From: PGYR01 sp048267165
GTDB taxonomy: Bacteria; Bacteroidota; Ignavibacteria; Kapaibacteriales; UBA2268
Direction: 5' to 3'
Length of the DNA stretch: 64,000 bases
NCBI GenBank assembly: GCA_048267165.1
Contig: JBLWYD010000007.1
Span: 1-64,000, forward strand
Part shown: in pieces, positions 17,207 to 23,925 of the stretch
Position numbering within the stretch: position 1 is the first letter of the stretch
Layout: each line of letters opens with the position of its first letter
Translations under genes and position numbers: made by a program
The notes under the pieces: generated by a model
Seen by the model: the letters and a program-made list of their open reading frames with translations, nothing else
Told to the model about the DNA's origin: nothing
The model's database searches: none

Positions 17207-18490
17207 TTATAAGAATCCGACGCTACGCTTTATATCAATAGTTAGCTTATCGGAATCAATGAAATTTTGTGATTTATGATTCTGGTTCTGTTTCCACTCG
17301 TTTTTCGTCCCCATAGCCGCATAGATTATAGTATCCGTACCGCTTTTCGAATTAATACGATCAACTGCTTCGGTGACACGCGACATTTTGTATCTATCCA
17401 CAGTATCGAGGAACGAAGTCTGTCTGTTGTTAGCTGGTTGCAATCCACTCAGCAGCACTCCAGCTTTGTAGTATAGTATCCCTTCTTCAAAGCATTCATT
17501 AACGGCTTTCAGTGTATGGCTGAGTATCTCGCACGTTGCATCAGTCGGTACGGGCAACCGCATCTCACATTTCTCGTAATACTTCTTCTCGGCATAGCGG
17601 CTAGTGCTCAAGTAAACCGATATATTCTTCGCCGCAGAACCCTGTGAACGCATCCGCTCCGCTGCTCGTGCTGTGAATAGCGCAACCGCTTCAATCAAAT
17701 CTTCTTTGCGTTGTAGCTTCTTCCCGAATGAGCGGGAGAACATAATCATCTTCTTTGCTGGCTGTTCGTACTTCATATCTATGCACGGCATACCTCGTAG
17801 CTCCCACGCTGTACGCAGACCCACTACCGACATTCGCTTGCGTATCCAATGGTCTGGCGCTTGGGCAAAATCATAAGCTGTATGTATGTTAAAACCATTG
17901 AGCATTTTAGCATATCTTCGCCCTATACCCCATACATCACCCACATCAGTCATCTTTAGGTATTTTTCCGTGTTCCCATCACTGTATATATCGAGAACAC
18001 CAACGCTATATCCGTACTGCTTTTTGCCAATTCTATTAGCTATTTTAGCCAACGTCTTCGTCGGGGCGATACCGATAGTAGTGGGTATGCCCGTCTTCTC
18101 TATTATATATTCGCGTATTGTTGTAGCGTAATCCGTCAAGTTAAATCGACTAAACCCCGATAGATTAACAAATGCCTCGTCTATAGAATACGCTTCTACC
18201 TCAGGCGAAAAGTTGCTGAGCAAATCCATAATCTGTTGCGATTTGTACGCATAGAGCCGGAAATTAGCAGAGCAGATTTTCACATCGTGCTGAGTAAGCA
18301 AATGCTTCACCTTGAACACAGGCGTAAACTTCTCTATTCCCAGAGCTTTCGCTTCGTTCGACAGAGCTATTATAACCCCATCATTGTTGGAAAGCACTAC
18401 TACTGGCTTCCCTGCTATTGCGGGATCTAACGACTGCTCGCACGAAGCGTAGAAGTTGTTGCAATCTATAATGGCTATTGGTTGTGGCAT
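17207..18490 (-). CDS. umuC: Translesion DNA polymerase V subunit UmuC
   Basis: Y-family DNA polymerase for error-prone bypass of DNA lesions in the SOS response. IAIIDCNNFYASCEQ holds the first catalytic Asp, and AYSIDEAFVNLSG the catalytic Asp-Glu pair. The finger/thumb residues follow, and DVWGIGRRYAKMLNG is the helix-hairpin-helix. 427 residues from the ATG at 18490. The longer start at 18520 lies inside a dispersed repeat module, which makes it unlikely. The C-terminal end lacks the usual SPRYTT-like motif (KSQNFIDSDKL instead). The base composition looks richer in G+C than the flanking genes, which suggests transfer. A UmuD-like gene lies 1.2 kb upstream rather than adjacent. Confidence 0.93.
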   Translation of the reverse strand: MPQPIAIIDCNNFYASCEQSLDPAIAGKPVVVLSNNDGVIIALSNEAKALGIEKFTPVFKVKHLLTQHDVKICSANFRLYAYKSQQIMDLLSNFSPEVEAYSIDEAFVNLSGFSRFNLTDYATTIREYIIEKTGIPTTIGIAPTKTLAKIANRIGKKQYGYSVGVLDIYSDGNTEKYLKMTDVGDVWGIGRRYAKMLNGFNIHTAYDFAQAPDHWIRKRMSVVGLRTAWELRGMPCIDMKYEQPAKKMIMFSRSFGKKLQRKEDLIEAVALFTARAAERMRSQGSAAKNISVYLSTSRYAEKKYYEKCEMRLPVPTDATCEILSHTLKAVNECFEEGILYYKAGVLLSGLQPANNRQTSFLDTVDRYKMSRVTEAVDRINSKSGTDTIIYAAMGTKNEWKQNQNHKSQNFIDSDKLTIDIKRSVGFL

Positions 18491-18515
18491 ATTTAATTTA
18501 AACTCTTTAAAAACT

Positions 18516-18857
18516 GTCATTCCGAGCGAAGCGTGGGGATCTCTTTTTTAAAAGCTTATCTCTCTTTCTAATCCCCCCACCCCCCCTTTGACAAGGGGGG
18601 CTTTTTGAGTCGGGGGTAACTCGAATTATTTCTTCACTTATTTTAATTTTAAAAGTCCCTCCTTGAGGTGGGATTTAGGGAGGTGTTAATGCTACTTAAT
18701 GCTAAGCAATTATCCTTTCCTTCTAATCCCCCCACCCCCCCCTTTGACAAGGGGGGCTTTTAGGTCGGGAGATAACTATAACTGTTCTTCAATATATGTT
18801 GAGATTCTAATTTTCTCTAACCAAGTCTCCCCCCTGAGAAGGGGGGACTAAGGGGGT
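18516..18857. repeat. GC-rich dispersed repeat modules, copy 1 (left of DUF559 gene)
   Basis: Three hairpin-forming modules lie in order. A: GTCATTCCGAG...GATCTCTTTTTT (18516-18550). B: CTAATCCCCCCACCCCCC, TTTGACAA, GGGGGGCTTTTT (18569-18606), repeated at 18723-18762. C: CTCCCCCCTGAGAAGGGGGG (about 18827-18846). The same order occurs at 19322-19513. The block fills the gap between umuC and the DUF559 gene and stops 2 bases before the latter's stop codon. It looks like a REP-type element, not coding sequence. Confidence 0.75.
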
Positions 18858-19241
18858 TTAAATCAACTCTTCCCTACTTAACCCAGTTTTCATTACAATC
18901 TTTTCTATTATTAGCTCACGTACCTTATTAAACTCGAAAAGAACATCATAGTTTGTAAATCTTATCACCTCTAGTCCGAACGATTCTAGCACAGCTGTTC
19001 TGTGTGTATCATACTCTACCCCTTCTTTTGTATTGTGCGATTCACCATCTACTTCTATTACTAACTTTGCTTTTGAACAATAGAAATCAACTATATAATT
19101 TTCTAATAATTTCTGTCTCTTAATTGGAATCTTGAGGGAACGAAGAGAATCCGCCCATAGCTTTCTTTCTGCTTTGGTCATCCTTTTGCGTAGCTCTCTA
19201 GCTCGCATTTTTAGCTCTGTATTGTATGGTATATATTGCAT
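18858..19241 (-). CDS. DUF559 domain protein (Vsr-like endonuclease fold)
   Basis: 127 residues. The family core is intact: ARELRKRMTKAERKLW at the start, then VDFYCSKAKLVIEVDG with the Asp...Glu-x-Asp pattern of the PD-(D/E)xK nuclease fold, and LGVEVIRF-like LEVIRFTNYDV. DUF559 proteins are related to very-short-patch-repair endonucleases, but their activity is mostly untested. The gene is framed on both sides by repeat modules in the same order (18516-18857 and 19322-19513). That suggests gene and repeats travel together. It is on the same strand as, and upstream of, umuC. Confidence 0.85.
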   Translation of the reverse strand: MQYIPYNTELKMRARELRKRMTKAERKLWADSLRSLKIPIKRQKLLENYIVDFYCSKAKLVIEVDGESHNTKEGVEYDTHRTAVLESFGLEVIRFTNYDVLFEFNKVRELIIEKIVMKTGLSREELI

Positions 19242-19321
19242 TGTTTTGTCCTTCTAATCCCAATTCTGTTTATTGGATTTTTCGTCCATCTCTCTAATCC
19301 CCCTAACCCTTAGTAAAAGGT

Positions 19322-19513
19322 GTCATTACGAGGAGCGGAGCGACGTGGTAATCTTTTTTTGAAAACTTATCTCTCTTTCTAATCCCCCCAACCCCCCTTT
19401 GACAAGGGGGCTTTTAGGCGGGGGTCTAACTCTAAATATTCTTTAAATTATTCTAATTCTCTAATTATTTCGTATCTAATCTCCCCCCTGAGAAGGGGGG
19501 ATTAAGGGGGGGT
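19322..19513. repeat. GC-rich dispersed repeat modules, copy 2 (right of DUF559 gene)
   Basis: Module A starts GTCATTACGAGG at 19322 and includes CTTATCTCTCTTTCTAATCC, shared with copy 1. Module B is CCCCCCAACCCCCC, TTTGACAA, GGGGGCTTTTAGG (19384-19417). Module C is CTCCCCCCTGAGAAGGGGGG (19481-19500) followed by ATTAAGGGGGGG. The rest of the 469-base gap 19242-19710 holds a partial module (19293-19321), a 20-bp inverted repeat and an operator-like dyad. Confidence 0.75.
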
Positions 19514-19589
19514 AAGTCACTTCCACCTAACATCTAATCCTTTTGCTTTATTTAGCGGAGGGTTAGTTCCCTCTCCCCGTACACTTCAA

Positions 19590-19609
19590 CCATGCCTTCG
19601 GCTTGGCAG
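19590..19609. repeat. 20-bp inverted repeat, left copy
   Basis: CCATGCCTTCGGCTTGGCAG is the exact reverse complement of 20568-20587. The pair encloses the repressor gene at 19711-20352. The right copy lies inside a REP-like element. Confidence 0.75.
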
Positions 19610-19692
19610 ACAAGCTTAGTCTCCTAACATTCTACTCAACACACACCTCACCCGTTCGGTTTTGTGACGTAATCACATCCCGTTATAAATAT

Positions 19693-19705
19693 AGTCATAT
19701 TGACT
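19693..19705. promoter_or_regulatory. Operator-like dyad after the CI/UmuD-like gene
   Basis: AGTCATATTGACT, the reverse complement of the promoter site at 20399-20411, lies 5 bases beyond the repressor's stop codon. On the minus strand it is upstream of the DUF559 and umuC genes. It could let the repressor control them too. Confidence 0.5.
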
Positions 19706-19710
19706 AATTG

Positions 19711-20352
19711 CTACACGAAATCGCGTTGGGTGGCGACCACTACTCCTATGATGGCAGTATCCTCATCTACTTTGATGGGCTTGTATTTCGGGTTCTCTGG
19801 TGATAGCAGCACCCCTCCATCTCTGAAGTTGAGAGTCTTCACTGTCAAAGCTCCATCCACTCTGGCTATTACTATATTGCCCTCGCGTGGTTCTTTGAGA
19901 GTATCGACTAATAGCTTGTCACCGTCCATAATACCTACGCCTATCATACTATCGCCCTGCACTCCGACCATAAAAGTTCCCTTGTGGAAGCGTTTGTTCG
20001 GGTATATATAACCCTCTACTTCCTCGGTTACTTCTAGTGGTTTACCTGCTGATACGCGAGAGGCATAGAGCGGCACCGAGCCACTTCCACCGGTCTGGCC
20101 CATTCCGAACACTGTCAGATTGACTCTTTCCTCTGGTTCATTGTCCTCGCCGAATACCAACTCGTCCAAGCTGACATCGCCAATTTTCTCTATGATGAGT
20201 GGTATATCGACCGTACCGCGACGCTTCCAAGTAGTGATTGTAGTTTCCGCAAGCCCCAAACGCACTGCTAACTCAGCGTCCGTCCGAAGACCGAGGTTGC
20301 TTTTCAGCCGTTGGATGATTTCCCTTGCTTGCTCTTTGCTAAATCCAGCCAT
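19711..20352 (-). CDS. CI/LexA/UmuD-like repressor: HTH plus S24 self-cleaving domain
   Basis: 213 residues from the ATG at 20352. Residues 8-67 match the phage CI repressor helix-turn-helix (AELAVRLGLAETTITTWKRR). Residues 92-210 are an S24 peptidase domain closest in feel to UmuD: probable cleavage at Ala102-Gly103 in VSAGKP, catalytic Ser135 in GDSMIG, and Lys172 in GALTVKTL. RecA-stimulated self-cleavage would separate the DNA-binding part and could yield a UmuD'-like fragment for UmuC. The gene is flanked by matching 13-bp dyads on both sides, implying autoregulation. The open frame extends to 20379, but MAGFSKEQ is the better start. The G+C content looks higher than in the flanks. Confidence 0.85.
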   Translation of the reverse strand: MAGFSKEQAREIIQRLKSNLGLRTDAELAVRLGLAETTITTWKRRGTVDIPLIIEKIGDVSLDELVFGEDNEPEERVNLTVFGMGQTGGSGSVPLYASRVSAGKPLEVTEEVEGYIYPNKRFHKGTFMVGVQGDSMIGVGIMDGDKLLVDTLKEPREGNIVIARVDGALTVKTLNFRDGGVLLSPENPKYKPIKVDEDTAIIGVVVATQRDFV

Positions 20353-20398
20353 ATTGACTTGATATATTTTGTTAAACAATAATTACTAATACAAACTT

Positions 20399-20411
20399 AG
20401 TCAATATGACT
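20399..20411. promoter_or_regulatory. Operator-like dyad in the promoter of the CI/UmuD-like gene
   Basis: AGTCA-ATA-TGACT is a 5-bp-arm inverted repeat 46 bases upstream of the ATG. Related half-sites ATATTGACT (20351-20359) and ATATTGTCA (20413-20421) lie around it, a cluster expected of an autoregulated repressor. Confidence 0.6.
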
Positions 20412-20528
20412 TATATTGTCAAGTATTATTTTCATATTATGTGAAATTTATTTTGGTGGGGGGGGAAAAAAGGCTGTTGGGAGAATGCAAATTAATAGAA
20501 TAGATCCTCCAACCCCCTTTAAAAAGGA

Positions 20529-20650
20529 GTCATTACGAGGACTCAGAGCGAAGCGAAGAGGACGTGCCTGCCAAGCCGAAGGCATGGGCAATCTACAAAG
20601 CAAACAGCATGCATTTGAGACTGCCACGTCCTTTCAGTCCTCGCAGTGAC
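20529..20650. repeat. REP-like long inverted repeat
   Basis: The left arm GTCATTACGAGGACT...GGACGTG (20529-20566) pairs imperfectly with CACGTCCTTTCAGTCCTCGCAGTGAC (20625-20650). This GTCATT-GCGAGG type of palindrome is widespread in bacterial genomes as a dispersed intergenic element. It fills most of the 399-base gap 20353-20751. The left part of that gap is the repressor promoter and a short GC-poor stretch. Confidence 0.75.
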
Positions 20651-20680
20651 ACTCTCTCTTCCTCTCTCCCCTTAACTACA

Positions 20681-20715
20681 AAAAAAACCGAAATCCAGTA
20701 AAGGAAATCGGTTTT
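20681..20715 (-). terminator. Terminator of the T9SS gene at 20752-21519
   Basis: ACCGAAATCC and GGAAATCGGT pair imperfectly around AGTAAA. On the minus strand this is followed by about seven T. It lies about 40 bases after the stop codon. Confidence 0.65.
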
Positions 20716-20751
20716 AAATTATAGCTAACGCTTGGTCTGTTGCTTGAAGTA

Positions 20752-21519
20752 TTACTCCTTCACAAAACGCTTATATACGTTATCGTTTATTCTGATTAAG
20801 TAAGTACCAGCGTGTAAATAATCAACTTTTATACTCTGCTCCATCTGTGGGGCAAGGTTTCTATTTGAGATTATTTCTTTGCCATTTAGGTCTAGTATTT
20901 CAATCGAATTTATCATTTTGTCGTAGCTTATGTTTATCTCTTCTTTTGCTGGGTTGGGGTAGAGGCTTATGTTTTGGCTTTCAGTTTCAACATTTGTTAC
21001 TACACCGTATTTAGCTAAACATCTTGCTGACTTAACACTTTCAAGTTCTCTAATCACATTTTCAGTTTTCAATATTTCTTGAGGGGATGTGAAGTAGATA
21101 AAAAGACTTCGCTTTATAAAGGCAGTGGAATCCGCTCTATCTGGAGCAACTTCCTGAAACCTGAAACTTCCATATTCGCTTTCTAGGCTCTTAAATGCGT
21201 TTATAGCGTCAGTATACATAGGATCAATATCATCAATAGTATAATTTATGACCGTATCAGGAGAGTAAATTTCACTTCTAGGTATTATGTTATAATCTAA
21301 TTGTAATTGATATGGCCCTTCAATAAATAGTCGTAAATATGTATCTGAATTTTCACAACTATCTATCATAACAGAATCTTCATTCATAAAGTACGGATTC
21401 ACGGAGCCAACGGGTAATGGTCCATCCCAGTAGTACTTCAAACATTCATCAGGTGGTACAGAAGAATAAGTACTTGATGCCATCAACATCATTATCGAGA
21501 AAAGTAATAAGCGTTTCAT
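20752..21519 (-). CDS. Small T9SS-exported protein of unknown function
   Basis: 255 residues. Signal peptide MKRLLLFSIMMLMASSTYSS. The mature part is about 160 residues with no motif I recognise; it contains CLKYYWDGPLPVG near the N-terminus and a cysteine near residue 165. The last 75 residues (NISLYPNPAKEEINI to YKRFVKE) are a T9SS type A sorting domain. It is the smallest cargo protein in the window. A terminator follows. Confidence 0.8.
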   Translation of the reverse strand: MKRLLLFSIMMLMASSTYSSVPPDECLKYYWDGPLPVGSVNPYFMNEDSVMIDSCENSDTYLRLFIEGPYQLQLDYNIIPRSEIYSPDTVINYTIDDIDPMYTDAINAFKSLESEYGSFRFQEVAPDRADSTAFIKRSLFIYFTSPQEILKTENVIRELESVKSARCLAKYGVVTNVETESQNISLYPNPAKEEINISYDKMINSIEILDLNGKEIISNRNLAPQMEQSIKVDYLHAGTYLIRINDNVYKRFVKE

Positions 21520-21841
21520 AATATAACCTCAAATAAAAATTAATAATAAATATATAATTCTCTGATTTATAGAACCTTGAGAAGAAGAAAAGTTACACAT
21601 AGGATTCTCTTTCTGCTATTCTATGTTTTTTTGTATTACAATTATAACCAATCAAAAATCAATGAACTGAAGTATATATTCAGTTCTTGCAACCAAAGTT
21701 AAGTAATTCAACTCATTTGTTAGATTTTATCAATCAATAATATTAGATTTAATCGAAATGGTGGTTCATTTTATTTATTTTGTTTAAGCTGAACATCTAC
21801 TTCAGTTTTCTATTCTTGTTACATTTAATTTTGAATTCGTG
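21520..21841. other. AT-rich divergent intergenic region
   Basis: 322 bases between the small T9SS gene and the HTH gene. It must hold both promoters. It is very AT-rich, and I see no clear dyad, terminator or consensus promoter in it. Confidence 0.4.
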
Positions 21842-22378
21842 ATGGAAAGTAATTATTCAGAAGAGTTAAAAAGGTTTAAGAGGATTTTCTTATCTACTTC
21901 GCTGGACAAGGTAAAGTTCGCCGAGCTATTCGGTATATCACCTACTATGATTAATAATTACCTAATAGGTGTTGGCGATTTGCAGAAGCTAAGCAGAAGA
22001 TTAGTTAACCTGGGCTTTAGCTCTGATTGGCTTTATACTGGCTTTGGGTCGATGCACAACAAAGCCGTAGAGACATTCGACCCAGCATTGGAAAATGAAC
22101 TGAATATAGACGAGATGAATAGAAGAATAAACGAATGGATAAATAAAGCATTCCTAACAATACAAGCTTTTGAAATAGAAACTAGTTTAGATTATTCATT
22201 AATTAGTGATTCGATAGCTAATTCGAAACTATTGTCATATTCGACAATCAAGAAATTGAAGTCCACTGGATTGAGCTACGAATGGGCGATAACAGGGAAT
22301 GGCTCAATGTTCGCAGAGAACAGAAACGGTAAGAAGTTAAAACATCGGTATGTAACGCAAAACAAAGGTAAACAATGA
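21842..22378 (+). CDS. CI-repressor-like HTH protein with a duplicated domain
   Basis: 178 residues. The first half reads as a CI-repressor-type helix-turn-helix: AELFGISPTMINNYLIGVGD, then the family end-motif GFSSDWLYTGFGSM. A degenerate second copy follows, with SYSTIKKLKSTGLSYEWAIT and GNGSM. No S24 domain is present. Its stop overlaps the start of the TPR membrane protein gene (ATGA at 22375-22378), so the two are translationally coupled and probably act together, perhaps as a cytoplasmic regulator with its membrane partner. The GTG at 21839 directly before the ATG is an alternative start. Confidence 0.6.
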   Translation: MESNYSEELKRFKRIFLSTSLDKVKFAELFGISPTMINNYLIGVGDLQKLSRRLVNLGFSSDWLYTGFGSMHNKAVETFDPALENELNIDEMNRRINEWINKAFLTIQAFEIETSLDYSLISDSIANSKLLSYSTIKKLKSTGLSYEWAITGNGSMFAENRNGKKLKHRYVTQNKGKQ

Positions 22379-23793
22379 AAAAGATATGGGTCCTAGTTTT
22401 TATATTATCTATAGCGTCATTAGAAGCTAATGATTGCATTGATAAAGCGTTTGTATCATTCCAAAAGAAGGACTACAAAGCTGCAATCGCTAAGCTAAAA
22501 AGCTGTGAAGAAGAAATACTTGGGGGGAATTCCAATAAGGATATAATTAAGTATTACTATGGTCTAGGTAGAAGCTATCTGGAAATGGGTGTAATTGATT
22601 CCGCCTTTAAGTATCAGTTGATCTCCTATAACTTAAAAAAGTCTTTAAATGAAGAAACCAATTTAAACCTTTCACTGAATGATTTGGGTATTCTTTACAA
22701 TAAGAAAGGGTTACCTCATAAGTCTTTATTCTTTTTGAATAACGCAATCAAATTGAATTCTGAAATTGGTAATAAGGAATTACTATTTAATAATTATTTA
22801 AACTTAGGAGTAACATATGATGATTTGAATTTTAAAGATAGTACCGAGAAATATTATTTACTTGCTCTTGAATTAATTAACGAAGTTGATTCAGAAGAGA
22901 AATCCAATCTTTATAATAATCTTGGCGTATTATATAAGAAATATAGAGATTATGATAATTCAATTATTTACTTAACAAAAGCAATAGAAACATATAACCA
23001 AGATGAATTAGAACATTTAAAATCTTTGACCAACTTAGAGCTTACATATTTTTATAAAAATGAATCTACATCCACTAATAGTCTTATTAAATATAATGAG
23101 TTGGCTCAGATTAGTAACACTCAATACTTTATGGCTGATGCATATTTCAAATTAAGTTTGTTTAATATTGATAATAAAGAATTATCCATGGAATATATTA
23201 AAAAATCAATTAGAATACTAAATAGCATTCAGAACTTTAATGGTTCACTTTACATTCTTAGAGAATATAAACAGCTATCAGATTCCAAAGGTATAGTAAA
23301 CCCAGAACTAGAGGCAATAGAAAACCAGCTTTTGGTGGCGAATGTCAATCGTATAGCCCAAGAATATGGCAATGAAATGAAGATTATTCAAGAGTCCGAA
23401 GTGCTAATTAATAATCTTCAAAAGGAATTATACTATACTAATATTGGGTACTATGGGTTGTTATTAATAATACTTGCTATTATCTCTTTAGTGGCGATAA
23501 GTATTTATGCTATTAAGAAATATAAGCTGGTAAATAAATTCATAGAACTCATCAGAAATACAAATAGCCATAATATAGTAGGTACCAATAGTGCTAAATC
23601 TGAGTTAGGAAAGTTAACTTATATGTTAGACCAGAGGTTGAAATATAAGGGTAATGAGCAGGTATATTCTACGCTGGATAACATAATAAACAATGTCAAT
23701 AATCTAGATACTATTTATATATCATCATCAAACAAAGAAGCGGAGAATCAACTCCTTCAGCACCAAAGAACTTCGGAGAAAGAACTGATTTAA
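22375..23793 (+). CDS. TPR-repeat membrane protein
   Basis: 472 residues. Signal peptide-like N-terminus MKKIWVLVFILSIASLEA. Several tetratricopeptide units follow to about residue 300 (for example YYGLGRSYLEMGVIDSAFKY, LNDLGILYNKKGLPHKSLF and LYNNLGVLYKKYRDYDNSII). A membrane segment lies at about 360-380 (LLLIILAIISLVAISIYAI), then about 90 cytoplasmic residues without a recognised domain. Periplasmic TPR plus one membrane helix is the layout of many Bacteroidota TPR-sensor kinases and regulators, but no kinase or HTH domain follows. The coupled HTH gene may supply that function. Confidence 0.75.
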   Translation: MKKIWVLVFILSIASLEANDCIDKAFVSFQKKDYKAAIAKLKSCEEEILGGNSNKDIIKYYYGLGRSYLEMGVIDSAFKYQLISYNLKKSLNEETNLNLSLNDLGILYNKKGLPHKSLFFLNNAIKLNSEIGNKELLFNNYLNLGVTYDDLNFKDSTEKYYLLALELINEVDSEEKSNLYNNLGVLYKKYRDYDNSIIYLTKAIETYNQDELEHLKSLTNLELTYFYKNESTSTNSLIKYNELAQISNTQYFMADAYFKLSLFNIDNKELSMEYIKKSIRILNSIQNFNGSLYILREYKQLSDSKGIVNPELEAIENQLLVANVNRIAQEYGNEMKIIQESEVLINNLQKELYYTNIGYYGLLLIILAIISLVAISIYAIKKYKLVNKFIELIRNTNSHNIVGTNSAKSELGKLTYMLDQRLKYKGNEQVYSTLDNIINNVNNLDTIYISSSNKEAENQLLQHQRTSEKELI

Positions 23794-23862
23794 TAAATCC
23801 CCCCATCCCCATTAAAATTTCCTGCTTTCAGCTGGACAAGTAAGGGTGCGAAACATTGCCCA

Positions 23863-23894
23863 CAAAAAAAATGGCTGCCCTCGCGGACAGCCAT
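23863..23894 (-). terminator. Terminator of the OmpA-like gene
   Basis: ATGGCTGCCC (23871-23880) pairs with GGACAGCCAT (23885-23894) around a 4-base loop. On the minus strand the stem is followed by seven or more T. Strong rho-independent form. The gap on its other side, 23794-23862, has a fragment of the CCCCCCATCCCC-type dispersed repeat. Confidence 0.88.
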
Positions 23895-23925
23895 TCTGCA
23901 AATCGAAATAGAATAAGACTATATA

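Noticed and set aside
18516..19513. Possible CRISPR array
   Set aside because: The repeats are few, GC-rich hairpin modules of unequal spacing, with a gene between; there are no regular spacers and no cas genes.
16696..20650. Complete prophage
   Set aside because: Only a terminase-like small protein and a CI-like repressor suggest phage origin; no portal, capsid, tail, integrase or attachment sites are visible.
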